Positions 16,594 through 24,521 of a stretch of 59,262 nucleotides of DNA are shown one piece after another; position 1 is the first letter of the stretch; every line of letters begins with the position of its first letter. The translations under genes were made by a program, and so were the position numbers. A model generated the notes under the pieces. It saw only the letters and a list, made by a program, of their open reading frames with translations. It made no database searches and was not told where the DNA came from. The DNA is from Oscillospiraceae bacterium (GTDB taxonomy: Bacteria; Bacillota; Clostridia; Oscillospirales; Ruminococcaceae). Location of the stretch: the NCBI GenBank assembly GCA_009777725.1, contig WRLG01000021.1:1-59262 (forward strand), written 5' to 3'.

Positions 16594-16824
16594 GTGAATA
16601 GTGCACAAGGGGTTAGGTTGTTAATATTGAGGCTACTAAAAGAAAAAGGTGATTCTGCTAATAAAATGCTTATTGAGCTTGGCTTTAATCAAAGCCTTTT
16701 GACGGATATGAGCAGGAAGAATTCTATGCCGTCCGCCGATAAATTGGGTTTTATCGCACAATATTTAGACGTATCAATAGATTACCTGTTGGGTAGGACG
16801 GATAATCCTAATGTGAATCGTTAG
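16594..16824 (+). CDS. XRE-family regulator, cassette 3
   Basis: This 76-residue HTH_3 protein (ANKMLIELGFNQSLLTDMSRK, with a recognition helix different from the other two) has the common end SIDYLLGRTDNPNVNR. GTG 16594 follows AAAAAGGCGTG. Its divergent partner gene is missing and repeats lie there instead. It may regulate only itself or the promoters of the other cassettes. Confidence 0.8.
   Translation: MNSAQGVRLLILRLLKEKGDSANKMLIELGFNQSLLTDMSRKNSMPSADKLGFIAQYLDVSIDYLLGRTDNPNVNR
16796..16824 (+). repeat. Shared regulator 3' end repeat, copy 3
   Basis: Coding part of the same block (GGACGGATAATCCTAATG onward), ending at the stop codon. The downstream AACACAGC extension is absent. Confidence 0.7.
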
Positions 16825-16881
16825 GCGTGAATATAAAAAGCTTATATAAGAAATTTGCCGATAAAACGCATTAAAAAACCA

Positions 16882-16910
16882 TTGACAAGCCTAAAAAAAT
16901 ATGCTATAAT
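16882..16910 (+). promoter_or_regulatory. smpB promoter
   Basis: TTGACA (16882-16887), 17 bp, TATAAT (16905-16910), 24 bases before the ATG. Confidence 0.85.
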
Positions 16911-16934
16911 CAAACTGCGGCGAGGGTATAATTT

Positions 16935-17399
16935 ATGAATAAAGCGGCTTTTAAAACGATTGCGGAAAACCGCAAGGCAAGGCATGAATATTTTATAATT
17001 GAAACTTTCGAGGCAGGCATTGAGCTTGTCGGCACGGAGGTAAAATCAATACGGGGCGGCGGCGTTAATCTGAAGGATAGCTGGTGCTCTGTTGATAATG
17101 GCGAGCTTTTTGTCAAGGGTATGCACATATCACCGTATGAGCACGGTAATATCTTTAACCGCGAGCCTTTGAGAGTGCGAAAGCTCCTTATGCGTAAAAA
17201 GCAAATCATGCAGCTTTACGGGCGGGTTAAGCAAGATGGCTTAACCTTGATACCTATTTCAATCTACTTTAAAAATTCCTTGGTAAAGGTTCAGCTTGGT
17301 CTTTGCAAAGGTAAAAAAATCCATGATAAACGCGATGCACTTGCCGACAGAGCCGCCAAACGCGATATTGAGCGGACGCTTAAAGAAAGAACACGATAG
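16935..17399 (+). CDS. smpB: SsrA-binding protein SmpB
   Basis: This 154-residue protein is of standard length. It has the family pattern [20 protein letters not shown], then [10 protein letters not shown] and the basic C-terminal tail ([11 protein letters not shown]). SmpB carries tmRNA to stalled ribosomes for trans-translation. A single-gene unit with its own promoter and terminator. The tmRNA gene is not next to it in this window. Confidence 0.96.
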   Translation: MNKAAFKTIAENRKARHEYFIIETFEAGIELVGTEVKSIRGGGVNLKDSWCSVDNGELFVKGMHISPYEHGNIFNREPLRVRKLLMRKKQIMQLYGRVKQDGLTLIPISIYFKNSLVKVQLGLCKGKKIHDKRDALADRAAKRDIERTLKERTR

Positions 17400-17445
17400 A
17401 TTAGGGGGTTGCTTTTTATGAGAATTAACTCTACACCCTATGAAA

Positions 17446-17474
17446 AACCCCGCCATGTTTTTTATGGCGGGGTT
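17446..17474 (+). terminator. smpB terminator
   Basis: An 11-bp stem (AACCCCGCCAT with its complement) with a short T-rich loop, 47 bases after the stop. Confidence 0.8.
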
Positions 17475-17550
17475 AAATTGTTTTTATATTTTAAAATTAA
17501 TCTGAAGCTATGAGCGTTATTATTAGTTTTTAATGAAACCCTGTTTTGCA

Positions 17551-17616
17551 TCACACCTTTGTATCATCCAACTCAACACTTCTGCCACAGTTCTCGCAAA
17601 CCAGACTTATAACCAT
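17551..17616 (-). pseudogene. Truncated zinc-ribbon gene start
   Basis: The minus strand encodes MVISLVCENCGRSVELDDTKV and then stops. This looks like the first 21 residues of a zinc-ribbon protein with only one CxxC pair left. It lies in a 690-base stretch of decayed DNA between smpB and the solute-binding lipoprotein gene. Confidence 0.4.
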
Positions 17617-17651
17617 CCCGACTTATTTTCAAATATCAAGAACTACTTAAT

Positions 17652-18030
17652 TCAGCGAAACAAAAAGCCTGCAGAATTTTCGTCTGAATAATGTGTATTT
17701 TCAACAGTAAAAACACTCTCATTAGCGTAAACTGCATATCCTATGCCGCCGTCAAAATGACCTCTATAATCAATTTTTGCAAGCAATTCACTTGCACCGT
17801 TTTCAAAATCAAGACCATAAATATCATTCCGTTCACAACGCAGTAAATCATATTTACCGCCGCCTTCCGCAAAATAAACACTGCCGCGATTACCGTCATT
17901 AAGCGAATCAACCTTTATTTCGCCGTCATATTTTCTCTCATTTGCGTTAACAATTCTGAAGAGCGGTGAGATTTCATAGCCGCAATGTCATAATTAATGC
18001 CAATAAGATACGGGGTATTTTTTTATTCAT
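17652..18030 (-). pseudogene. Frameshifted secreted-protein remnant
   Basis: A good start (GGAAGG, then MNKKIPRILLALIMTL, a signal-peptide-like sequence) stops after 18 codons. In another frame the reading continues from YEISPLFRIVNANERKYDG to FLFR and a stop at 17652. The second part looks like a beta-rich fragment similar in style to the N-terminal propeller of the neighbouring lipoprotein. It has the same promoter/leader repeat upstream as the gene at 20606-20920. Probably a deleted, frameshifted paralogue. Confidence 0.5.
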
Positions 18031-18065
18031 AATAGTTTTCCTTCCGTGAAAAAAAGTATGTCAAA

Positions 18066-18126
18066 ATAGCGGGGGAAGTTTTTCCCTCTGCATATAATCA
18101 TACACCATTCGACACCCCTTTGTCAA
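18066..18126 (-). promoter_or_regulatory. Repeated promoter/leader, copy 1
   Basis: Minus-strand TTGACA (18126-18121), 18 bp, TATGAT (18102-18097), then a leader hairpin (GGGAA/TTCCC, near 18072-18088). The whole stretch of about 60 to 80 bases recurs at 21006-21061. Confidence 0.65.
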
Positions 18127-18165
18127 TAAAAAGTGCTGCTTTATAAAAAAACAACCTGCACCCCC

Positions 18166-20475
18166 TCAACCCCGTTCCGCCAGATAAAGCCCAACCCTGT
18201 TTTGGATTACAGCGGCGGTTTCCTCGGCTGACTTTTGACCTGCGAAATAGTAAGCGGCTTCTTCGATAATTATATCTGTTAAAACGGATTCATTATCTGC
18301 AAAGCTTGTTACAGATAGTATAAGGTCAAGAACTTTTTGATTATCTTTATCATTATTCAAACCGACCTCAGCCATAAAAACACTGCTTCCGTCAATAACA
18401 GAGATTTCCCTTCGGTTGCCGTCGGCACTTTTTTGCTTAGCTTCAAATGCCATTGCCTCAATTGCCGAGTTCTTTACGGGAAAGCCAAATTCGCTTTTAA
18501 TGATGTCGTTTTGAAAATCAGTTATGAGGTATTTTGCAAATTCCCACGCGCCATCGGGTTCTTTCGCTTTTGCTGAAATAGCAAATCTGTCATAAGAAAT
18601 CCCTGTTGCTCCCGAGCCCCCATTTTCAGTTGGAAACCCGATAAATGTTATTTCCTCACCGAAATGAATATCCTCATATCTTTTTAAATTAGTAAAGTTA
18701 TCAACGGAAACCCTCATAAGCAAGGGATTGCCCTCACTATAGGCTGAGAAGGGAATATAACTGCCCTCTGCCGGAAAACTATTTGCAATTTTCAAAAGCT
18801 CTATAAAATCAGAGCTTTCAAAATAACACTCACCCGGCTCGTAATTGACAAAATCATTAAGCTTTCCGCTAATCATAATTTCAAGGAAATTTTGATTATT
18901 TATTACCCCCCACTCAACACCTATAGGAATTGTTTCCGCAGGCTGTTTTAGCAAAAGCGCGTTATAATCATCCCATGTCCACCCCATATCCGCGCCGACA
19001 TCTACAGTTTTGCCTATAAGCGTTATTATTGAAAATGCAGTTGTGAACACATACAACTCATCGTCTGTTTCAAAAGCCTTCATTATATTTGAAACATAAT
19101 CCTCGCGGTTTACATCGGGGTCTTTATCCATAAGCTCGTATAAATCAGCAAAAATCTCCTTAGAAGCATAACTGTAAATGTTGGGCAATCCATCAAGAAT
19201 TACAATATCGGGAGTGTTGCCTGATATAATATCAGTATTAAAAACTTTTATTGCATCATCAAAAGAAATCTCTTCGCTCTTGTATGTTTTAGCTTCAATA
19301 TGATAATTCGGATTTGCCTTGTTAAAGTTTGCAATAGCATTTATCATGTTGTCACTAAGATGAAAAGCAGAAAGTGTTACCTTCTTTTTGCCCAAGCTCT
19401 CTGTTTGCCGCTCCTCGGCTTTGGTCAGCTTAATTAAGCTGACTGTGCCGATAGCCAAAGCCTCGGAATTCGTAGGCTCATCGCGCAAAAGAGAGTACAC
19501 ATATTTATCGGAAAATAAAACGGGATACTTATAAAAATAATTTCTCGAAGTATCAACACCCCGCGCTTTCCAATTGATAATTTCCGTATACGTCATACTT
19601 TCGAGTTCAACCCCGTAAAGAGCTTCTTCATTACTTACCATTATATCATAAACATCATTGCCGCTCAAACTGAACGCATTGGATGAATTAACGATTGCAT
19701 ACCGGCTTTCCATCTCCCATTTTTTATTGCCATACCCCTTATTGATTTCGTCAATAACCCTAATTTCATGCCGCACACCTGTAATTTCCTGCAGTAAGCA
19801 GCTCACGGCAACTCTTCCGTCAGAAAGCTTTAGGATACCATTATTAGAAACCCTTTCCTCTTCGGTTATAGAAAAAAGGGCGTTTCCGCCCGGGTCGAAA
19901 ACATGGATAAAATTATCCTTGGAGCTACTGTGTATATAAAAATTATCGTCATTCCCGATAATTAATTTTGTTTCATAATCAAGAACATCAATATCCAAGT
20001 CTTCGATATTGACGGTGTCTAATAAGCTTCCCTCACTATCAAATTTCATTAATTTGTAACCATTTATAAAAAGCTCGTTTGTTATTTCATCATTCGCTTC
20101 CAAATAGGTTAGAAGCCAGATATTTCCTTCTGAATCTACATCGCCGGATTGAGCATAAACAGGAAATGTGTCATCGTCAATGGTTTGCCAAAGCTCTGTT
20201 TCATTTAATAATTCGCCGTTTGAATCAAAGGTGTAAGCTCTTGCACACCTTGCGTTATCCTCAAACTGTAAGCCCGACAATATAATTTTATCCTCATGGC
20301 GTGTAAGAAAATAAGGAATATTTATTTTTGTATTTTTCATAATAATTTCATATGGGGGTATCTTTTCTTTATCTGCTTCGTTTATTTCATTACTGCCGTT
20401 TTCGCTATTATTTTTACAGCTTGAAACCAAAAGCATTAATGCAATCCCGAGAAAAACGCTTATTATCTTTTTCAC
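18166..20475 (-). CDS. Extracellular solute-binding lipoprotein with N-terminal propeller-like region
   Basis: I use the GTG at 20475 (AAAGGAG seven bases upstream), giving 769 residues beginning MKKIISVFLGIALML with lipobox VSSC. Residues 50-360 have repeated beta-blade patterns (for example YTFDSNGELLNE and KFDSEGSLLDTV). Residues 380-769 resemble family 1 ABC solute-binding proteins (ITDFQNDIIKSEFGFPVKNS and PDGAWEFAKYLI). Such fusions are common in gut Firmicutes but lack known ligands. No permease or ATPase gene is nearby, so it would have to use a remote transporter or act as a binding protein only. Confidence 0.85.
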   Translation of the reverse strand: MKKIISVFLGIALMLLVSSCKNNSENGSNEINEADKEKIPPYEIIMKNTKINIPYFLTRHEDKIILSGLQFEDNARCARAYTFDSNGELLNETELWQTIDDDTFPVYAQSGDVDSEGNIWLLTYLEANDEITNELFINGYKLMKFDSEGSLLDTVNIEDLDIDVLDYETKLIIGNDDNFYIHSSSKDNFIHVFDPGGNALFSITEEERVSNNGILKLSDGRVAVSCLLQEITGVRHEIRVIDEINKGYGNKKWEMESRYAIVNSSNAFSLSGNDVYDIMVSNEEALYGVELESMTYTEIINWKARGVDTSRNYFYKYPVLFSDKYVYSLLRDEPTNSEALAIGTVSLIKLTKAEERQTESLGKKKVTLSAFHLSDNMINAIANFNKANPNYHIEAKTYKSEEISFDDAIKVFNTDIISGNTPDIVILDGLPNIYSYASKEIFADLYELMDKDPDVNREDYVSNIMKAFETDDELYVFTTAFSIITLIGKTVDVGADMGWTWDDYNALLLKQPAETIPIGVEWGVINNQNFLEIMISGKLNDFVNYEPGECYFESSDFIELLKIANSFPAEGSYIPFSAYSEGNPLLMRVSVDNFTNLKRYEDIHFGEEITFIGFPTENGGSGATGISYDRFAISAKAKEPDGAWEFAKYLITDFQNDIIKSEFGFPVKNSAIEAMAFEAKQKSADGNRREISVIDGSSVFMAEVGLNNDKDNQKVLDLILSVTSFADNESVLTDIIIEEAAYYFAGQKSAEETAAVIQNRVGLYLAERG

Positions 20476-20605
20476 GCTGATACTCCTTTTATGATTTTTC
20501 AATAATCCGATTTGAAATAAAAATTGAAAATATTCAAGCGGTAATATGGGCAATTCATTTTTAAGCTTTTTTATTACCGCTTAATATTTTCAAAAAAATT
20601 AATTG

Positions 20606-20920
20606 TTAATGGTTACATGATGAATGTCTTGTCTTTCCGGTACTTACGGTTTCCGTTTTAGAATAACTGCAATAATTGCAATAAGCTGTGCAACGGTCAA
20701 CTTGCCTTTGTATTCTGCAACCTGTAGAACCGCAGCAGTTACAGCTTATCAAATCTATCCATATTCCGTGTTCATGGAGATAAGTTGTATTCAAGGTCAT
20801 GTTAGAGTGAGTTGAGCATTTAGGCGGAGAATTAGCATAAACCGAACCAGCCACAGAAATAACCATTGCACCCGCGGCAACAATCGCCACGATTTTTTTA
20901 GATAATTTTGAATTTCTCAT
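20606..20920 (-). CDS. Secreted Cys-rich small protein
   Basis: This 104-residue product has a clear signal peptide (KKIVAIVAAGAMVISVAGS, cleavage after VYA). The mature part of about 75 residues has nine Cys (including SCNCCGSTGC, AYCNYC and a terminal SSCNH) and several His. This suggests disulphides or metal binding. I do not recognise a family. It lies 130 bases upstream of the solute-binding lipoprotein in the same direction and shares a repeated promoter with the remnant at 17652-18030. A bacteriocin-like or surface role is only a guess. Confidence 0.7.
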   Translation of the reverse strand: MRNSKLSKKIVAIVAAGAMVISVAGSVYANSPPKCSTHSNMTLNTTYLHEHGIWIDLISCNCCGSTGCRIQRQVDRCTAYCNYCSYSKTETVSTGKTRHSSCNH

Positions 20921-21005
20921 TGTAATAATTGCTCCTTTTAAAATAAAAATATTTTTATTTCCAACATTCCTAACCTATGATCACTTGGCAGGTTTGCTAA
21001 AATAA

Positions 21006-21061
21006 AGGGGAAGTTTTTCCCTCTGTATATAATCATACACTATTCAACTACCCTTTGTCAA
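21006..21061 (-). promoter_or_regulatory. Repeated promoter/leader, copy 2
   Basis: TTGACA (21061-21056), 18 bp, TATGAT (21037-21032), then the same GGGAA/TTCCC leader hairpin as at 18066-18126. It drives the Cys-rich protein gene. Confidence 0.7.
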
Positions 21062-21065
21062 TAAA

Positions 21066-21180
21066 GAGGGCTACTTTGTATCAAAACGAGAGCTACTTTG
21101 TAGTTTTTTCTGATTTTTTTACAAAGTAGCACTCGTTTCTTACAAAGTGGCACTCGTTTTTTACAATTTAGCCCTGTTTT
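21066..21180. repeat. Cluster of GAGTGCTACTTTGTA repeats
   Basis: Five copies of a 17 to 22-base motif, two in one orientation (GAGGGCTACTTTGTA, GAGAGCTACTTTGTA) and three inverted (ACAAAGTAGCACTC, ACAAAGTGGCACTC and a degenerate ACAATTTAGCCCTG), separated by T-rich spacers. The rest of 21181-21399 shows no gene. Confidence 0.7.
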
Positions 21181-21399
21181 ACCCAAAAATTACCGCTTTG
21201 GTTTTTCTCTTTTATCCCCTATATTTTGACATTTTATGTTAACTTTAAACATTATATACAATTATATTACTTATTGCAATTATGGTTGTAACCATTTTGT
21301 AACATTTGACACTCGGCTGATTTGCAAAAAATCAAGTCATACTTTGCAAACCTACCCGCTTAAATTCCCCGCGAAGCTTCTAATTTTAGCAAATCCTTC

Positions 21400-21428
21400 T
21401 TGAAAAAACTAAAAATACATGATATAAT
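21400..21428 (+). promoter_or_regulatory. Promoter of FkbM-asnS operon
   Basis: TTGAAA (21400-21405), 17 bp, TATAAT (21423-21428). The ATG at 21435 coincides with the predicted transcription start, so the mRNA may be leaderless. Confidence 0.75.
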
Positions 21429-21434
21429 AGTATT

Positions 21435-22544
21435 ATGTTAAGCTTTATAAAAGAAAAAACAACCTGCTGGGAATTTTTGCAGAGGGCTTCGCTTCCAATC
21501 TTTTTATACGGAATGGGGGACGGCGCGCAAAAAATTTTGGGCGTTTTTGAGGATTACGGCATAGCCGCTTCGGGTGTTTTTGCAAGCGATGAATTTGTTC
21601 GCGGGCAAACCTTTGCCGGGCATTTGGTTCGCACACTGGCGGGAACGGAGCAGTATGTAGCGGATAGTAAAAATAGCTCCCTCACGCCTCAATCCTCGAA
21701 CCTAAATCCCGGCTTTATAATCGTATTGGCGTTTGCTTCAAACAGGCGTGACGTGTGCGGTAAAATAAATGAATTGGCTAAGAAATATACACTTTTAGCC
21801 CCTGACGTCCCCGTTGCGGGAGGCGGCTTGTTTACCTATGATTATTGCTTGAAAAACGCCGAAAAAATCGAGCGCGTTTACAATATGTTAGCGGACGAAC
21901 CATCAAGGCAGGTATATGCCGATGTAATAAACTTCAAAATAAGCGGTAAAATAGAGTATCTGAATAACTGCACGTCTGCGCGCGGGGAGGTATACAGCGG
22001 GATTTTCAAGCTGTCCGGCAGTGAGGTTTTCGCGGATTTGGGCGCGTATACGGGTGATACGGCGGCGGAATTTTCGGCGGCTGTAAACGGCGCGTATAAG
22101 AAAATTTACGCTTTTGAGCCTAACCCGCGCAATTTCAAGCGGCTTTCAAAAAATCTCGGAGAGGGCGAAAAAATAAAGCTGTTCTGCGGCGCGGCTTGGA
22201 GCGAGGGCGGTTTCCTGCCTTTTACAAACGGCGAGGGGCGGATGACAAAGGTAGCTGAAGCGGGTGAAAAACTTGTCCCATGTTACGCGCTTGATAATGC
22301 TGTCAGCGAGAATGTCACTTTAATAAAATTAGATGTTGAGGGCGCGGAGCGTCAGGCAATATCAGGCGCGAAACGCCATATCCGAAACGGCGCGAAAATA
22401 ATCTGCGCGCTTTATCACAGAAATGAGGATATGTTTGAACTGCCGCTTTTATTGCATGAACTCAATCCGCGGTTAAAATTTTATATCCGCCGCCCTCTGT
22501 ATATCCCTGCTTGGGAAACGAATCTTTATTGTTTGGAGCTGTAA
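21435..22544 (+). CDS. FkbM-family methyltransferase
   Basis: The 369-residue protein has an N-terminal nucleotide-binding-like segment (FLYGMGDGAQKILG) and a C-terminal Methyltransf_21 domain from about residue 190. The SAM-binding motif is VFADLGAYTGDTAAEF, followed by YAFEPNPRNF and LIKLDVEGAERQAI. Such two-part proteins often act in surface glycan or secondary metabolite modification. No ribosome site precedes the ATG. The last base of its stop overlaps the ATG of asnS, so it is an operon with a tRNA synthetase. Confidence 0.85.
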   Translation: MLSFIKEKTTCWEFLQRASLPIFLYGMGDGAQKILGVFEDYGIAASGVFASDEFVRGQTFAGHLVRTLAGTEQYVADSKNSSLTPQSSNLNPGFIIVLAFASNRRDVCGKINELAKKYTLLAPDVPVAGGGLFTYDYCLKNAEKIERVYNMLADEPSRQVYADVINFKISGKIEYLNNCTSARGEVYSGIFKLSGSEVFADLGAYTGDTAAEFSAAVNGAYKKIYAFEPNPRNFKRLSKNLGEGEKIKLFCGAAWSEGGFLPFTNGEGRMTKVAEAGEKLVPCYALDNAVSENVTLIKLDVEGAERQAISGAKRHIRNGAKIICALYHRNEDMFELPLLLHELNPRLKFYIRRPLYIPAWETNLYCLEL

Positions 22545-23938
22545 TGAAAATGTTGAGAACAGAAATAAAGCATATATATGAAAACGCGGGGGAATTTGCG
22601 GAGCGCGCGGTTACGGTTTGCGGGTGGGTGAAGTCCATTCGGGTAAGCAAGGGGCTTGCTTTTGTTTCGATTTCGGACGGGAGCTGTTTTTTGCCTGCCC
22701 AGATTGTCGCCCAAGAGGACAAGTGCGCTGACTTCTCGTCTCTTATTAAGGTTACAACGGGCGCGGCAGTAATGGTAAAGGGGACGGTGATTCACACGCC
22801 CGATGCGAAACAGCCGTTTGAAATTTCAGCGAGTGAGGTTATTATTGAGGGAAACGCGGCGGCTGATTACCCGCTTCAAAAGAAAGCCCATTCACTTGAA
22901 TTTTTGCGGACAATACCCCACCTCCGCGCCAGAACCAACACCTTTCAAGCGGTATTTAAAATCCGCTCCGCCGCCTCATTTGCTATTCATCGATATTTTA
23001 ATGATAACGGCTTTGTTTACGCGCATACGCCGATTATTACCGGAAGCGATTGCGAGGGCGCAGGGGAGATGTTCAAGGTAACAACGCTTGAATCTGCCGC
23101 CCCCAAAAATAAAGACGGCGGCATTGATTATACCAACGACTTTTTCGGCGTTCCCGCTTCTTTGACTGTATCGGGGCAATTAGAAGGGGAATATATGGCA
23201 TTAGCTTTTGGAAAAATTTACACATTCGGACCGACATTCCGCGCCGAAAAATCCTACACCGCGCGCCATGCCGCCGAATTTTGGATGGTTGAGCCCGAAA
23301 TAGCGTTTGCTGACCTTTCCGATGATATGGCTTTAGCTGAAAGCCTGCTGAAATTTGTAATCGGCGAGCTTTTGCGCGAATGTTCGCACGAGCTTAAATT
23401 TTGCAATGATTTTTATGAAAAGGGACTGTTGGAGCGGCTTAACTCATTGCTGTCCTCTGATTTTGCGCGTTGCACTTATACTGAAGCTATCAGGCTTTTG
23501 GGCGAGAGCGGAGAGAGTTTTGAATACCCCGTAGAGTGGGGGCTTGATTTGCAGACGGAGCATGAGCGTTTTCTTACCGAAAAAATATTCCGCCGCCCCG
23601 TATTCGTGACCGATTATCCAAAAGATATTAAGGCGTTTTACATGCGGCAAAACGATGACGGCAAAACCGTTGCGGCGATGGATTTGCTTGTCCCCGGAGT
23701 AGGTGAATTAATCGGCGGCAGTCAAAGAGAGGAGCGGCATGACTATTTAGTGAAGCGCATTGAAGAGATGGGGTTGCCCGTAAGCGAATACAGCCGCTAC
23801 CTTGATTCACGCCGCTTCGGAGGAGTTAGCCACGCGGGATTCGGGCTTGGCTTTGAGCGGCTTATTATGTATGCTACGGGTATTGCAAATATCCGCGATG
23901 TTATACCGTTCCCGCGAGTTGCGGGTGGGATTTATTAA
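22544..23938 (+). CDS. asnS: Asparaginyl-tRNA synthetase
   Basis: The 464-residue class IIb synthetase has an N-terminal OB-fold (VCGWVKSIRVSKGLAFVSI), motif 2 TFRAEKSYTARHAAEFWMVEPE and motif 3 GFGLGFERLIMYATG. These fit AsnRS rather than AspRS. It charges tRNA-Asn. The start ATG overlaps the upstream TAA by one base (TAATG), with GGAG inside the previous gene. Direct charging by AsnS means the amidotransferase route is not essential for Asn. Confidence 0.96.
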   Translation: MKMLRTEIKHIYENAGEFAERAVTVCGWVKSIRVSKGLAFVSISDGSCFLPAQIVAQEDKCADFSSLIKVTTGAAVMVKGTVIHTPDAKQPFEISASEVIIEGNAAADYPLQKKAHSLEFLRTIPHLRARTNTFQAVFKIRSAASFAIHRYFNDNGFVYAHTPIITGSDCEGAGEMFKVTTLESAAPKNKDGGIDYTNDFFGVPASLTVSGQLEGEYMALAFGKIYTFGPTFRAEKSYTARHAAEFWMVEPEIAFADLSDDMALAESLLKFVIGELLRECSHELKFCNDFYEKGLLERLNSLLSSDFARCTYTEAIRLLGESGESFEYPVEWGLDLQTEHERFLTEKIFRRPVFVTDYPKDIKAFYMRQNDDGKTVAAMDLLVPGVGELIGGSQREERHDYLVKRIEEMGLPVSEYSRYLDSRRFGGVSHAGFGLGFERLIMYATGIANIRDVIPFPRVAGGIY

Positions 23939-24007
23939 ATCAATTAACAATGAACAATTATTCATAAGCGGGAGATTTTAATTTAAGCGTTGAAAGGTGG
24001 TTTTTAT

Positions 24008-24238
24008 ATGCAGGTATATCCGGCTTATTATGAGAACGGGCGCATTATACCCGTAGGCAATCCTGTGATACCTGACGGGTGCAGTTTAATCATAACCGTA
24101 TTAGACGATGTTATTAACTCAATTAAGGAGGCTAAAGGCGAAAATAAAGTCAAAACAGCAAAAAGCGGGCATTTTCCCTATTTCCCGGTTGACATGGGCG
24201 AATATAGTTTTAACAGGGAGGAAGCAAATGAGCGGTAA
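24008..24238 (+). CDS. Antitoxin-like small protein
   Basis: The 76-residue product begins MQVYPAYYENGRIIP, a short beta-hairpin opening typical of small antitoxins paired with PIN toxins. The rest is charged and low in recognised motifs. GAAAGGTGG precedes the ATG. The 3' end overlaps the broken PIN gene by 11 bases, the usual antitoxin-toxin arrangement. Confidence 0.6.
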   Translation: MQVYPAYYENGRIIPVGNPVIPDGCSLIITVLDDVINSIKEAKGENKVKTAKSGHFPYFPVDMGEYSFNREEANER

Positions 24239-24426
24239 AATATTTCTTGATACGAATATATTTATATATACCCAAAGCGCAATTGATACAGTAAAACGCG
24301 AAATCTGCCTAAGCCTTATAAATGAGCCGAATTGTTGCGCCAGCACGCAAGTGCTTAATGAGGTTTGCGAAGAAAATATTTAATGAATTGTTGAGGATTA
24401 ACAAGACATACAGTTGTCATGTTTGA
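24228..24426 (+). pseudogene. Frameshifted PIN-domain toxin (VapC-like)
   Basis: It starts MSGKIFLDTNIFIYTQSA, the PIN motif with its first catalytic Asp, and runs to ASTQVLNEVCEENI, then stops at 24383 after 51 residues. A frame shift near 24365 would allow reading on as AKKIFNELLRINKTYSCHV to 24426, still far short of the usual 130 residues. It lacks the later acidic residues, so it is unlikely to be an active RNase. Confidence 0.65.
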
Positions 24427-24464
24427 TGTGTTATAATGATAAAAAAACACAGGAGGACTTGATT

Positions 24465-24521
24465 ATGGCACGGAAGGTTAAAGAATGGAAACAGAAGGAG
24501 GAACAAAACCATGATGCGTAA
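24465..24521 (+). CDS. 18-residue leader peptide
   Basis: A strong AGGAGGA site precedes ATG 24465, encoding MARKVKEWKQKEEQNHDA. The frame ends inside the start of the next gene, whose own ribosome site lies in this leader. It resembles a coupling or regulatory leader; four Lys and four Glu are present, but no attenuator hairpin is obvious. Confidence 0.45.
   Translation: MARKVKEWKQKEEQNHDA

Noticed and set aside
14740-16830. CRISPR-like repeats in the XRE cassettes
   Set aside because: Repeats are 0.6 to 1 kb apart and belong to coding ends and promoters.
17400-18165. tmRNA gene next to smpB
   Set aside because: No acceptor-stem pair ending in CCA and no tag peptide frame were seen.
21066-21180. 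CRISPR array
   Set aside because: Only five degenerate copies, in both orientations with unequal spacers; no cas genes in the window.
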